DNA from: Mycolicibacterium porcinum
Lineage (GTDB): Bacteria; Actinomycetota; Actinomycetes; Mycobacteriales; Mycobacteriaceae
Reading direction: 5' to 3'
DNA length: 34,065 bases
Assembly (NCBI GenBank): GCA_001942045.1
Contig: MSTD01000004.1
Span: 1-34,065, forward strand
Shown here: piece by piece, positions 1 to 8,392 of the stretch
Position numbering within the stretch: the first letter of the stretch is position 1
Layout of the letters: every line of letters begins with the position of its first letter
Made by a program: the position numbers and the translations under genes
Notes under the pieces: model-generated
The model's input: the letters and a program-made list of their open reading frames with translations, nothing else
Told to the model about the DNA's origin: nothing
Database searches by the model: none

Positions 1-25
1 GGCCAAAAACAACAAACAAAAACCA

Positions 26-55
26 CCAAACACACTATTGAGTTCTCAAACAACA
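26..55 (-). promoter_or_regulatory. BoxA-type antitermination segment of rRNA leader
   Basis: Read on the minus strand, this stretch contains TGTTGTTTGAGAACTC followed by AATAGTGTGTTTGG, the highly conserved segment found upstream of 16S rRNA genes in mycobacteria and other actinobacteria, where the BoxA-type antitermination signal lies. It points left, so the 16S gene must begin beyond position 1. Upstream in the same leader are two short hairpins (83-97, stem GCGGCT/AGCCGC; 124-139, stem ACCCA/TGGGT). No mature rRNA sequence is visible inside the window. Confidence 0.85.
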
Positions 56-199
56 CGCCCGAGTTTGTCGCGCAGAAATCCCGCGGCTAAAAGCCGCTGA
101 ACTTTACTGCGGGCAGTGAGAATACCCACCGTAATGGGTGTCTCTCTCGGATTTCGTCTTCGCTCTCCGGCGCTTGTCCGTGTCGCTCTGACCTGGAAT

Positions 200-228
200 A
201 AGTTACGTGAGCGCTAACAGCGAGTCAA
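200..228 (-). promoter_or_regulatory. rRNA operon promoter (rrnB P1-like)
   Basis: On the minus strand there is TTGACT (228-223), a 17-nt spacer and TAACTT (205-200), a near-ideal SigA promoter about 55 bp after the tyrS stop codon. Transcription would start near 193 and run left through the conserved rRNA leader. Only one such promoter is evident between tyrS and the leader. Known biology: in fast-growing mycobacteria the second rRNA operon, rrnB, lies downstream of tyrS and has a single main promoter, which fits what is seen here. Confidence 0.8.
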
Positions 229-275
229 ATCGCCTGGTCGCTCCGACGTTTTCCCAGGTCAGAGCCCGGCCGCCA

Positions 276-293
276 GGGGGCCTAGGCGCCCCC
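276..293 (-). terminator. Stem-loop over the tyrS stop codon
   Basis: A 6-bp G/C stem (GGGGGC/GCCCCC) with a 6-nt loop includes the tyrS TAG codon (284-282). There is no T-run after it, so it would be a weak or non-canonical terminator. It is the only hairpin between tyrS and the rRNA promoter about 50 bp further on. Confidence 0.35.
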
Positions 294-1589
294 GCGCTCG
301 ACCCCGGCAATGTGCCGCTTGCCACGTCGCAACACGAGCCAACGCTCATGCAGAAAATCCGAATGCTGTGGTATCCACTCGTCACTTTCAATACGAATGT
401 TGTTCACGTACACCCCGCCCTCGGCGACGTTGCGGCGTGCGGCTCCCTTACTTGCCGCCAACCCCGTGCTGACCAACAAATCGACGATCGAGTCCGGGCC
501 GCCCGGCTTCAACTCGGCGACCTGACCATTACTCGCCTCCCGCAGCGCGGCGCCGAGGGTCGATTCGTCCAGGTCAGACAGCTCGGCTCGGCCGAACAAC
601 GCCTGACTGGCCAGCTCGACCGCGGTCGTCGCGGCTTCCCCGTGCACCAATGTGGTGAGTTCCCTGGCCAGGCGTTTCTGCGCGGCGCGCTCGTGAGCTC
701 GGTTCTGGGTGGCGTCTTCCAGTTCGGCGATCTCGTCCGACGACAGGAAGGTGAACCAGCGCAGGTAGCCGACGACGTCGGCATCCGCGGTGTTCACGAA
801 GTACTGGTACCAGGCGTACGGGCTGGTCATCTCGGGATCGAGCCACAGGTTGCCGCCGCCGGTCGACTTGCCGAACTTCTTGCCCTCGGAGTCGGTGACC
901 AGCGGAGTTGTCATCGCATGCACGGTGGCGCCCAGCTTCTGGCGCACCAGCCGGGCGCCGGCCACGATGTTGCCCCACTGGTCAGAACCGCCGATCTGCA
1001 GCGCGCAGCCGTGCCGCTGGTGCAGCTCCACGAAGTCGTTGGCCTGCAGCAGCATGTAGCTGAACTCGGTGTAGGAGATGCCGTCACCCTCCAGCCGACG
1101 CCGGACCGTCTCCCGGTCGAGCATCACGTTGACCGAGAAGTGTTTGCCCAGGTCCCGCAGGAATTCGATCGCTGAGAGCTGCCCGGTCCAGTTCAGGTTG
1201 TTCTCGACGATGGCACCGGTCGGGGTGTCGTCGAATTCGACGAATCGTTCCAGCTGGCCGCGGATCCGGTCGGCCCAGTCGGCGACGGTGTCGGCCGTGT
1301 TGAGCGTGCGTTCGCCGGTATCGCGCGGGTCGCCGATCATTCCGGTGGCCCCGCCGGCGAGCACGATCGGCCGGTGCCCGGCCTGCTGGAATCGTCGCAG
1401 CGTGAGCAGCGGCACCAGGTGCCCGGCGTGCAGACTCGGCGCGGTCGGGTCGAAGCCGGAGTAGACGGTCATGGGTCCCTTGGCCAGGTCATCTGCCAGC
1501 GCGTCGCGGTCGGTCGACTGCGCGATCAGCCCGCGCCAGTCCAGCTCATCGAGGATTCCCATCGCTCTAGAAGTCATGCGATCAATCAT
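282..1589 (-). CDS. tyrS: Tyrosyl-tRNA synthetase
   Basis: Cytoplasmic class I aminoacyl-tRNA synthetase that charges tRNA-Tyr using ATP. The HIGH-type motif appears as HAGH (residues 54-57) and the KMSKS-type loop as KFGKS (238-242). The tyrosine-binding region [10 protein letters not shown] lies near 198-207, and the last ~65 residues form an S4-like RNA-binding domain ([15 protein letters not shown]). At 435 aa it is of normal bacterial length. The reading frame opens 6 nt after the mpg stop, implying cotranscription. In-frame ATGs at 1577 and 1562 are alternatives; homology to other TyrS proteins begins at about residue 10 ([11 protein letters not shown]), so 1562 may be the true start. 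No start has a clear ribosome-binding site. An rRNA operon promoter follows immediately downstream. Confidence 0.97.
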   Translation of the reverse strand: MIDRMTSRAMGILDELDWRGLIAQSTDRDALADDLAKGPMTVYSGFDPTAPSLHAGHLVPLLTLRRFQQAGHRPIVLAGGATGMIGDPRDTGERTLNTADTVADWADRIRGQLERFVEFDDTPTGAIVENNLNWTGQLSAIEFLRDLGKHFSVNVMLDRETVRRRLEGDGISYTEFSYMLLQANDFVELHQRHGCALQIGGSDQWGNIVAGARLVRQKLGATVHAMTTPLVTDSEGKKFGKSTGGGNLWLDPEMTSPYAWYQYFVNTADADVVGYLRWFTFLSSDEIAELEDATQNRAHERAAQKRLARELTTLVHGEAATTAVELASQALFGRAELSDLDESTLGAALREASNGQVAELKPGGPDSIVDLLVSTGLAASKGAARRNVAEGGVYVNNIRIESDEWIPQHSDFLHERWLVLRRGKRHIAGVERGGA

Positions 1590-1595
1590 CGCGTT

Positions 1596-2219
1596 TCAAT
1601 CACTGGCACCGGGCGCGGGGGCACGCGGGCTACGCCGATACGCCGAGACCTCTCCCCTGCCGGGCAGCCACAGTCGCCACCTCCGGTCGGCGGCCTTGCT
1701 CACGCCGACCCGCGGGCCGTCCACGGACGGAACCTCCTCGCCCAGCTTCAGCCGCACCGGGCTGTCAGCGGCGAAGAGGTCGATTCCGTTGTCCTCCATG
1801 GTGATTCCCAAAGCCGAGCAGAGGTTGCCCGGCCCCCGTGCCAGCGCGACCGGCCGGATCGCCGGTCCACGTCGCAGGCCGGCGACGTCGGCGCCGGAAC
1901 TCACCGCTGCCGCCCGCAGCAGTACCGCACCCGCCACCCCGTCGAATCCGCAGACCACATTCGCGCAGACGTGAATGCCATGGCTGCGATAGGTGTACAG
2001 GTATCCGGGCGGGCCGAACATCACGAGATTGCGCCCGCCTGCACCGCGAAAGGAATGCGAGGCGGCGTCGGGCCAGGGTCCGTCGGGCGGACCGCCGTAT
2101 GCCTCGACCTCGACGATGACGGCGCTGACCCCGCGACCGGTCAGCTCGGCTCCCAATAGTCGGCGGGCCGCGAGCAATGGGTCACCAGTCAACAGCTCGG
2201 TGCCGATCTGCAAGCCCAC
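1596..2219 (-). CDS. mpg: 3-methyladenine DNA glycosylase (AAG/MPG family)
   Basis: Monofunctional base-excision repair glycosylase removing alkylated purines. The AAG-fold signature is present: [39 protein letters not shown] cut by the conserved [21 protein letters not shown] and [13 protein letters not shown]. The open frame extends to 2300, but the protein family starts just before [19 protein letters not shown], and the GTG at 2219 is preceded by CAGAAT plus 7 nt, the spacing of a leaderless transcript. I therefore use 2219, giving 207 aa, close to the ~200 aa of M. tuberculosis Rv1688. It is divergent from the ABC exporter and runs into tyrS after 6 nt. The start is less certain than the identity. 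Confidence 0.93.
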   Translation of the reverse strand: MGLQIGTELLTGDPLLAARRLLGAELTGRGVSAVIVEVEAYGGPPDGPWPDAASHSFRGAGGRNLVMFGPPGYLYTYRSHGIHVCANVVCGFDGVAGAVLLRAAAVSSGADVAGLRRGPAIRPVALARGPGNLCSALGITMEDNGIDLFAADSPVRLKLGEEVPSVDGPRVGVSKAADRRWRLWLPGRGEVSAYRRSPRAPAPGASD

Positions 2220-2232
2220 CCGAGCGATTCTG
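2220..2232 (-). promoter_or_regulatory. Leaderless-type -10 for mpg
   Basis: CAGAAT (2232-2227) lies 7 nt before the GTG at 2219. The same 12 bases, TGCAGAATCGCT, also sit just before the argC start. No good -35 is visible. This is an inference from spacing only. Confidence 0.4.
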
Positions 2233-2251
2233 CACTTCGCAACATCCACCG

Positions 2252-2280
2252 TTGACACCGGCCATAGACGAGCGCAGTAT
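2252..2280 (+). promoter_or_regulatory. Promoter of ABC exporter operon, leaderless
   Basis: A perfect TTGACA (2252-2257), a 17-nt spacer and CAGTAT (2275-2280) place the transcription start at about 2287-2288, exactly at the ATG of the ATPase gene. A leaderless mRNA is the simplest reading. The TetR regulator at the end of the operon is a candidate to act here, but no clear palindrome was found in this short divergent region. Confidence 0.55.
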
Positions 2281-2287
2281 TCATCAC

Positions 2288-3073
2288 ATGATGACTTCAT
2301 CGATCGATGAATTCTCCACAGGATTCCCCACCGGGGCCGCGCCCCCGGTCATCGACATCGCCGGACTGCAGGTCAACCGTGGTGGCCGGCCCGCCATCCG
2401 CAACCTCAGCGTGCAGATCACCGGCGGCAGCATCACCGGTCTGCTCGGCCCGTCGGGCTGCGGCAAATCCACCCTGATGCGCAGCATCGTCGGCACCCAG
2501 ATCGTCGCGGCGGGCACGGTCACGGTGCTCGGACACCCGGCCGGTTCGGCACCACTGCGCCACCGCGTCGGATACGTCACGCAGGATCCGACGATCTACG
2601 ACGACCTGCGGGTGATCGACAATGTGCGGTACTTCGCCGCGCTGTACGGAACATCAGCAGAGTCGGCTGCCGGCGCCATCCGGTCCGTCGGTCTCGACGA
2701 TCACCGCACCGCGTACTGCGGCAACCTCTCCGGCGGCCAGCGCACCCGGGTGTCGCTCGCCTGCGCGCTGGTGTCCGAGCCGGAACTTCTGGTGCTCGAC
2801 GAACCCACCGTCGGTCTGGATCCGGTGCTACGCGTCGACCTGTGGGAACAGTTCAACGAGCTCTCGCGGCGCGGCACCACCCTGCTCGTCTCCAGCCACG
2901 TGATGGACGAGGCCGATCACTGCGGCGACCTGCTGCTGATGCGTGACGGCCTACTCCTCGCCCACACCACCCCGGACCAGCTACGGAAGGACACGGAATG
3001 CACGTCCCTGGAGGAAGCGTTTCTCACCGTCATCAAGCGCAGCGTCTCGGCCGGGAGCAACCGAGCCGACTGA
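2288..3073 (+). CDS. ABC exporter ATP-binding protein (DrrA-like)
   Basis: Cytoplasmic ATPase subunit of a two-component ABC exporter. From the ATG at 2288 the protein is 261 aa. Walker A is GPSGCGKST (54-62), the signature is LSGGQ (147-151), Walker B runs into DEPTVGLDP (about 171-179), and the switch His is in [10 protein letters not shown] (about 203). It resembles DrrA/CcmA-type drug or lipid exporter ATPases and M. tuberculosis Rv1687c in both sequence and position. The frame is open upstream to 2177, but 2288 fits the promoter spacing and removes overlap with mpg. The permease gene begins inside its last 76 bases, so the two are cotranslated. The exported substrate cannot be read from sequence. 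Confidence 0.93.
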   Translation: MMTSSIDEFSTGFPTGAAPPVIDIAGLQVNRGGRPAIRNLSVQITGGSITGLLGPSGCGKSTLMRSIVGTQIVAAGTVTVLGHPAGSAPLRHRVGYVTQDPTIYDDLRVIDNVRYFAALYGTSAESAAGAIRSVGLDDHRTAYCGNLSGGQRTRVSLACALVSEPELLVLDEPTVGLDPVLRVDLWEQFNELSRRGTTLLVSSHVMDEADHCGDLLLMRDGLLLAHTTPDQLRKDTECTSLEEAFLTVIKRSVSAGSNRAD

Positions 3074-3825
3074 GCCCGACGGCCTATCTGGCCACCACCG
3101 GCCGGATCCTGCGCCAGCTCGCCGCCGACCACCGCAGCGTCGCGATGATCCTGGTGGTGCCCAGCCTGATCATCACGCTGATGTACTTCATGTTCCAGAA
3201 TGCGCCGCACCCACCGGGCGGACCGACGCCGTTCAACACCGCGTGCCTGATCATGCTCGGCGTCTTCCCACTCATCGTGATGTTCCTGATCACCTCGATC
3301 ACCATGCAGCGCGAACGCGTGTCGGGAACCCTCGAGCGCATTCTGACCACACCGTTGCGCCGCTTCGACCTGCTGGCCGCCTACGGCACCGCGTTCTCGA
3401 TCGCCGCGGCGGCCCAGGCCACGCTCGCCTGCATCGTGGCGTTCTGGTTCCTGGGCTTCGACACCGCGGGCAGCCCGATCCTGGTGTTCCTCATCGCGAT
3501 CATCAACGCCGTGCTGGGCGTGGGTCTGGGGCTGTTGTGCAGCGCATTCGCCCGCACCGAGTTCCAGGCCGTGCAGTTCATGCCGGTGGTGATCGTGCCC
3601 CAGCTGCTGTTGTGCGGCATCATCGTGCCGCGCTCCGCGCTGCCCGATTGGCTGCAGTGGATCAGCAATGTACTGCCGGCCAGCTATGCGCTGGAAGCCC
3701 TGCAACAGGTCGGCTCCCATTCTGAGCTGACCGCGATTGCGGCCCGCGACATCGCGATCGTGGTGGGATTTGCCGTGCTGGCATTATGTCTGGCCGCGGC
3801 AACCCTGCGCCGCCGAACACCCTAG
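2998..3825 (+). CDS. ABC-2 type exporter permease (DrrB-like)
   Basis: Integral membrane partner of the preceding ATPase. About six hydrophobic segments are visible: around residues 48-66 (MILVVPSLIITLMYFMF), 80-101, 125-150, 156-180, 187-213 and 248-268. The soluble stretch MQRERVSGTLERILTTPLRRFDLL is typical of the ABC-2 family coupling region. The ATG at 2998 lies within the ATPase gene and has GGAAGG 7 nt upstream; no other ATG or GTG occurs before the first membrane segment, so this start is preferred despite the 76-bp overlap. It corresponds to Rv1686c by position. The TetR gene follows 6 nt after its TAG. Confidence 0.9.
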   Translation: MHVPGGSVSHRHQAQRLGREQPSRLSPTAYLATTGRILRQLAADHRSVAMILVVPSLIITLMYFMFQNAPHPPGGPTPFNTACLIMLGVFPLIVMFLITSITMQRERVSGTLERILTTPLRRFDLLAAYGTAFSIAAAAQATLACIVAFWFLGFDTAGSPILVFLIAIINAVLGVGLGLLCSAFARTEFQAVQFMPVVIVPQLLLCGIIVPRSALPDWLQWISNVLPASYALEALQQVGSHSELTAIAARDIAIVVGFAVLALCLAAATLRRRTP

Positions 3826-3831
3826 GAAGCC

Positions 3832-4458
3832 GTGAGTACCGACATCGATTCCGAACGAGCGCGCAAACGGCCCGGCCGCCCCGCCGGGCCGTCGGACAGG
3901 CGCGAACGCATCCTGGCCAGCGCGCGAGAGTTGTTCGCCCGCAACGGAATCGACAAGACCTCGATCCGGGCCATCGCGGCCGATGCGGGGGTGGACGCCG
4001 CCCTGGTACATCACTACTTCGGGACCAAGACCCAGCTGTTCGCCGCCGCGATCCACATCCCCATCGATCCGATGACGGTGATCGGCCGGCTCAAGGAGGT
4101 GCCGGTCGAGCAGATCGGGCACACCCTGCCGTCAATCCTGTTGCCGCTGTGGGATTCCGAGATCGGCAAGGGGTTCGTGGCGACCCTGCGCTCGATCCTC
4201 GCCGGCAACGACGTCTCGCTCGTGCGGTCGTTCCTCCAGGAGGTCATCATCGGCGAGATCGGACCCCGGGTGGACAACCCGCCCGGAAGTTCCCGAGTAC
4301 GCATCCAGTTCGTCGCCTCGCAGCTGGTCGGGGTGGCGATGGCGCGCTACATCCTGGAGTTGGAGCCCTTCGCGACGCTGCCGGCGGATCAGATCGCCGA
4401 AACGATCGGACCCACCCTGCAGCGCTACCTCACGGGTGACTTACCCGGACTCCGCTGA
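3832..4458 (+). CDS. TetR-family transcriptional regulator
   Basis: A 208-aa one-component repressor. The N-terminal helix-turn-helix runs over residues ~24-68 (RRERILASARELFARNGIDKTSIRAIAADAG, then VDAALVHHYFGTKTQLF), preceded by a basic arm RARKRPGRPAGPSDRR. The C-terminal ligand domain carries LVRSFLQEVIIGEI and the MARYILELEPFATLP pattern common in actinobacterial TetR proteins. It starts with GTG, with AGGAAG (3824-3829) overlapping the permease stop. As third gene of the exporter operon it most likely represses that operon in response to an exported compound. Its 3' end overlaps the convergent Trm112-like gene by 18 bp. Confidence 0.92.
   Translation: MSTDIDSERARKRPGRPAGPSDRRERILASARELFARNGIDKTSIRAIAADAGVDAALVHHYFGTKTQLFAAAIHIPIDPMTVIGRLKEVPVEQIGHTLPSILLPLWDSEIGKGFVATLRSILAGNDVSLVRSFLQEVIIGEIGPRVDNPPGSSRVRIQFVASQLVGVAMARYILELEPFATLPADQIAETIGPTLQRYLTGDLPGLR
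4433..4447. terminator. Small palindrome in the convergent tetR/Trm112 overlap
   Basis: CGGGT/ACCCG with a 5-nt loop lies across the end of the rightward tetR gene and the stop codon of the leftward Trm112-like gene. The stem is only 5 bp and lacks a T-run, so a terminator role is tentative. Confidence 0.25.
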
Positions 4459-4659
4459 ACCGGCCAGATCCAGCAGCCGGCGATGCTCGGCGTCGTCCTC
4501 GATGGCCACGGCCTCGTCGACGAGCAGCACCGGGATGCCGTCCTCGATCCGGTATGCCCGCCGCAGCCGGGGGTTGTAGAGCCAGTCCTTACCGGCCAGC
4601 AGGAGCGGCCCGCGGTCCTGCGGGCACACCAGGATGCTCAGAAGCTTGTCGTCGACCAC
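4441..4659 (-). CDS. Trm112-like small protein (UPF0434 type)
   Basis: A 72-aa protein of the Trm112/YcaR family, matching Rv1684 by position. Visible family features are LLSILVCPQDRGPLLL at the N-terminus and RRAYRIEDGIPVLLVDEA in the middle. Family proteins are small zinc-knuckle-like scaffolds; eukaryotic and archaeal Trm112 activates methyltransferases. Only one cysteine (C12) remains, so the usual four-Cys zinc site is lost. The start is GTG, 9 nt after the stop of the exported-protein gene upstream, so the two are probably cotranscribed. Function in bacteria is not established. Confidence 0.85.
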   Translation of the reverse strand: MVDDKLLSILVCPQDRGPLLLAGKDWLYNPRLRRAYRIEDGIPVLLVDEAVAIEDDAEHRRLLDLAGSAESG

Positions 4660-4668
4660 TACGTGAAG

Positions 4669-5169
4669 CTAGCCCAGCGGGACCTGGATGCCGGCACTCG
4701 GGCCGGGTTGCCCGCCGCCCGGAATGGGAGCGATGCCGGGGTTGACCACGCCCTGCTTCGGAATCTGTGCCTGCGCCTGCGCCTGCAACTTGCGCTGGTA
4801 CGACAGTGTGCTCTTGAGCGCGTTGATCAGCGGAACCTGGTTGGGCCGCTTGTCGAGGGCCTCGGTGATGGCCTCACGGTTGGCGTTCGACGGCTTGTAC
4901 CCCTGCTGCCGCAGTTTGAGGATGTCGTGGATCAGCGTCGAGATCTGTCCGCCGCCCTCACCGGTGTCGTAATCCTTGGCGACGATGGACAGGGCTTCGT
5001 CAGCAGTCATCTGCGGCGCCGCAGGCGCGTCGGCCGCCGGGGTCGGCTGGGCGGGCGCGACGGGATCGGCGGCTGCCATCGGCGCGCCCGCGCCCACCAG
5101 CAGCCCCACAGCGAGCGCACCGCCCGTCACGAACCGACGCCAGCTGTGCACACCCGATCCCGATCCCAT
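4669..5169 (-). CDS. Exported Ala/Pro-rich protein of unknown function
   Basis: A 166-aa secreted protein I cannot assign to a named family. The ATG at 5169 has GGAGG 4 nt upstream and is preferred over the longer frame opening at 5214. Residues 1-34 form a signal peptide: basic WRRF, hydrophobic core TGGALAVGLLVGAGAP, and a likely cut at AAA|DP. A Pro/Ala-rich linker (35-54) follows. A predicted helical domain (55-135) contains MTADEALSIVAKDYDTGEGGGQISTLIHDIL and a Gln/Ala-rich stretch QRKLQAQAQAQI. The tail is Pro/Gly-rich. There is no cysteine, hence no lipobox. It lies between the lipase/ligase fusion and the Trm112-like gene on the same strand. A role at the cell envelope is only suggested by export. 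Confidence 0.8.
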   Translation of the reverse strand: MGSGSGVHSWRRFVTGGALAVGLLVGAGAPMAAADPVAPAQPTPAADAPAAPQMTADEALSIVAKDYDTGEGGGQISTLIHDILKLRQQGYKPSNANREAITEALDKRPNQVPLINALKSTLSYQRKLQAQAQAQIPKQGVVNPGIAPIPGGGQPGPSAGIQVPLG

Positions 5170-5244
5170 CGATCCTCCAGTCGTTCGGCCGTCTGCCGGA
5201 GCGTAACAGCGCATTCCCGCCCCGGCACGCCGCCGACATACCGG

Positions 5245-8200
5245 CTAGTCCGTCTCCGCCTCGTCGTCGGTGGTTGCCGCGACGAGTTCGGCCCGGCTGG
5301 CCGCCGTCAATTTCTTGTACGTCCCTGTATCGGCGTCGAAGTACCAGCAGTTACGCCGGCCCGCTTTCGGGATGCCCGCGGCCCGTAACGGACCGATGAC
5401 CGGGCGGTACGACGCGCCGAGTTCCATGTCGGCGACCACGTGCACCACGTCGGGCGGGTTACCCGCGGCCAGATCGTCCAGGGCGTGGGTGAGATCGGCC
5501 GTCGGGACACTGCCGCCCGGCCGCAGCGCCAAGGCCGTCACCGCCAGTTGGCGGCCGCCCGCCTCGACGCCGTAAGTCACCGACATGTCGACTGCGTCCA
5601 GGCGGCCGACCGCGTCGTTGACGCTCGTGGCGAACACCGGGCCCCGTTCGGTCCGGATCACCGCGCCACGGTTGTCCACCAGCCAGTAGTCGCCGTCCTC
5701 GTCACGGCGGAACAGGAACTCGGTGGAGACCCAGGTGTCAGCCGGCGCGAACACGCCCCGCTTGACCACGGCGGTGGGATCCACGGGACCGCGCGGGTGC
5801 GCCAGGAGCACGCCGACCTCGTTTGCCTCGGCCTTGCGGACGAATCCTTGCTCGTCCTCGAGGATAAGGTCGTCGTCGGCGTCGTAGGCGGCGAGTTCGA
5901 CAGTGCCGCTGCCCGGCAGCGGGCGTCCCTTGCTGCCGATCTTGGCGCCCGAGACGTTGGCCAGCACGGCCTGTCCGTCGGTGGTGGCGAAGAACTCCAC
6001 CACCTGGGCCGGCTCGAACACGTCGACCACGCGCTTCCACAGCCCGGCAGGCATGCCCGAGCCGATGAACAACCGCACCGGGTGACTGCCGGTGAGGGAG
6101 AACGACGGATCGTCGATGACCTCGCGCAGCATGGCCCAGGTGTAGGACACGACCGTGACGCCGTACTGCCGGATCTCCTGCAGGAACCGGTCGGGCTGCA
6201 GTCCGCGCGACAGCGCGATGCGCGATCCGCCGACCACCGCGCCGCCCAGGCTGACCAGCAGGCCCGACTGGTGGTGCAGCGGGGTCAGGCAGTAGACCGT
6301 ATCGCCGCGGCCGAGGTTGGCCGCCGACGCAGTGCCGAACGCCGACAGCGCCCACCGGAAGTTGGTGATCTGACGGGCGACGAGCTCACCGCCGACCTCG
6401 CTGAAGGCGACGAAGGCCAGGTCGCGGGCCAGGCCCGGGTTGGGCCGGTACCAGCCGGGCAGCTCAACGACGTCGGGGTCGATCTTCTCCATATCCACAA
6501 CAGATGCGACGTCTTCGTACTCCTCCAGGTGCAGATCGCGGCTCTCGCCGCCGCCAAGGACCAGGACGCGTGTGCCGAGCGTGCGGGCCACGTCGAGGTG
6601 ACTCGGATCGGCGATGATCTCGGCCACGCCACCCAGCCGGGCGGCCTCGGCCAGATCGGCCTCGGGCAGCAGCACCGCCACCGCCCCCAACCGGGACAGT
6701 GCCGCGATCGCGACGAGTGCGCTTGGCCGGGTGTCCATCAGGACCCCGACCCGGGCGCCCTGCCGCACCCCGACGTCGATCAGGCCGTGCACGACGTTGT
6801 TGATCCGGCGGTCCACCGCTTCGTAGGTGTGCACGCGACCGTCGAACAGCAGTGCCTCGCCGTTCGGCGCGCTGCGCGCCTGCTCGCTCATGATCCGGCC
6901 GAGCGAGATGCGGGTGTGGTCGTTGACCTGGCCCAGCCGGGCCAGCCTGGGCAGGGTGCGCGCCGTCTCGATGACCAGGGTGCGGGCGTTCTTGTTCGCC
7001 GTCACCAGCGCATCGGCGGCCGAGCGCGCCACCCCGAACGCCATCTCGGTGGCCGCCGTCGCGCCGTGGGTCACCCGAGCGGAGAACGACACCCCACCCT
7101 CCGGATGATCGGCCGGCTGCGATTCCATCGGGACCACACCATCCGGCATCTGTTCTCCGCCAAGCCATTTCACCCACTGCGCCACCGTCGGCCAGGTCTG
7201 GGTGGAGGCCTTTGAGCCCACAACCAACCCGAAATGCCCTGCCCGGATGAGGTATTCGTAGACATCGGCATCGGGAGCGGCGCGCTTGATACCCCGGACC
7301 GCGGCGGGCTGACCGATGTCGTCGACCTCGCCGACCACCGCGAGGATCGGGCAGTCGATGTCGGACAGCGTGACAAGGTCACCGTGGACGGAAAAGCCTC
7401 CCGTCATCATCCGGTTGTGGGCGATGAACTGCTTGAGCAATTCGGCAATCGCCGGCCCGGACCACGCGATCCAGCCCTCCGAAGACAGGAACCGGCGCTG
7501 CTGCTCGCGCGGCAGCAGGGCCTCGCGATCGTGCAGCTGGCGCAGGAACTCGAGGCGCGACTGCGCGGTTTTGATCGGGTCGAGCATCTGAAAGCCGGTG
7601 CGGGCCAACCAGCCCGGAATGTCGATGCGGCTGAACACGTGATCGGCCATGAAATCCGCGGCGCCCGCCGCGACACCGGCCGGGAGGTTCATCGGCAACG
7701 CGGCCAGGGTGTCCACCGGGGAGCCGAAGGCGATGATGCTGGCCAGATCCTTGGACCGCCGGTAGGCCGCCGCCTGGTAGGCGAACATCCCGCCCTGCGA
7801 GTAGCCGGCCAGGTGCACGTCGCGACCGGTGACCTCTTTGACGATGTCGATGGCCTCGGACAGGGCCACCACGTGGTCGGCGAGGTTGCGCTGCATCCCG
7901 CCCTCGACCTTGTCCGGGGAGCCGAAGTCGATCACCCACGGGTCGATGCCCGCGGCGTGCAGGATGCCGACCGCGCCGTCGTCACGCGTCACGTCCCACA
8001 TGTCGGCCGACATCATCATCGGGTGCACCATCAGCACCGGTGGACGCGGATTTTGGGCACCGGGGCGGGCGTCGGGCGGGAAGTACCGCCGCAGCCGGTA
8101 CATCGGCACGCTCTGGATGATCTGGAAGGGCGATGGGACCGAGCCGGTCTCCAGTCCCCCGTAGCGCAGCACCTCCAAACCGTTCTGTGCGGTCGCCAGC

Positions 8201-8265
8201 AACCGCTCGACCGGTTTGGTCACTGCCGAGAAATCCACCAGCTTGCTCCCCACATCGCAAATCAC
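5245..8265 (-). CDS. Lipase / acyl-CoA synthetase-like fusion (Rv1683 type)
   Basis: A 1006-aa mycobacterial fusion. Residues ~70-370 are an alpha/beta hydrolase close to PhaC/lipases, with nucleophile motif GYSQG (154-158), a late Asp in VVGEVDDIGQPAAV and His in RAGHFGLVVG. Residues ~455-1000 resemble an AMP-binding acyl-CoA synthetase (EALLFDGRVHTYEAVDRRINNV, LTPLHHQSGLL, FFATTDGQAVLAN). The adenylate-forming P-loop, normally TSGTTGxPK, is replaced by FSEVGGELVARQ (621-632), and the usual TGD motif reads STE, so ligase activity is doubtful. From memory, the M. bovis BCG homologue was linked to lipid droplets and triacylglycerol hydrolysis. The GTG start follows a GGGGGTCGGG stretch; a second GTG lies 4 codons in. 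Confidence 0.9.
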   Translation of the reverse strand: MICDVGSKLVDFSAVTKPVERLLATAQNGLEVLRYGGLETGSVPSPFQIIQSVPMYRLRRYFPPDARPGAQNPRPPVLMVHPMMMSADMWDVTRDDGAVGILHAAGIDPWVIDFGSPDKVEGGMQRNLADHVVALSEAIDIVKEVTGRDVHLAGYSQGGMFAYQAAAYRRSKDLASIIAFGSPVDTLAALPMNLPAGVAAGAADFMADHVFSRIDIPGWLARTGFQMLDPIKTAQSRLEFLRQLHDREALLPREQQRRFLSSEGWIAWSGPAIAELLKQFIAHNRMMTGGFSVHGDLVTLSDIDCPILAVVGEVDDIGQPAAVRGIKRAAPDADVYEYLIRAGHFGLVVGSKASTQTWPTVAQWVKWLGGEQMPDGVVPMESQPADHPEGGVSFSARVTHGATAATEMAFGVARSAADALVTANKNARTLVIETARTLPRLARLGQVNDHTRISLGRIMSEQARSAPNGEALLFDGRVHTYEAVDRRINNVVHGLIDVGVRQGARVGVLMDTRPSALVAIAALSRLGAVAVLLPEADLAEAARLGGVAEIIADPSHLDVARTLGTRVLVLGGGESRDLHLEEYEDVASVVDMEKIDPDVVELPGWYRPNPGLARDLAFVAFSEVGGELVARQITNFRWALSAFGTASAANLGRGDTVYCLTPLHHQSGLLVSLGGAVVGGSRIALSRGLQPDRFLQEIRQYGVTVVSYTWAMLREVIDDPSFSLTGSHPVRLFIGSGMPAGLWKRVVDVFEPAQVVEFFATTDGQAVLANVSGAKIGSKGRPLPGSGTVELAAYDADDDLILEDEQGFVRKAEANEVGVLLAHPRGPVDPTAVVKRGVFAPADTWVSTEFLFRRDEDGDYWLVDNRGAVIRTERGPVFATSVNDAVGRLDAVDMSVTYGVEAGGRQLAVTALALRPGGSVPTADLTHALDDLAAGNPPDVVHVVADMELGASYRPVIGPLRAAGIPKAGRRNCWYFDADTGTYKKLTAASRAELVAATTDDEAETD

Positions 8266-8392
8266 CCCGACCCCCGATTGACGAGGTCATCATGGCACAA
8301 CAGCAACCGATCACCGACTCGATCACCCGGACGCCGACAGCCGCCCCATGCGGTGCCGGTGCCGGAGCCGCCGAACGATAGGGTCGGCGGCG

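Noticed and set aside
207..1175. Long plus-strand open frame opposite tyrS
   Set aside because: It is antisense to a fully recognisable tyrS, has no family resemblance and is typical of high-GC shadow frames.
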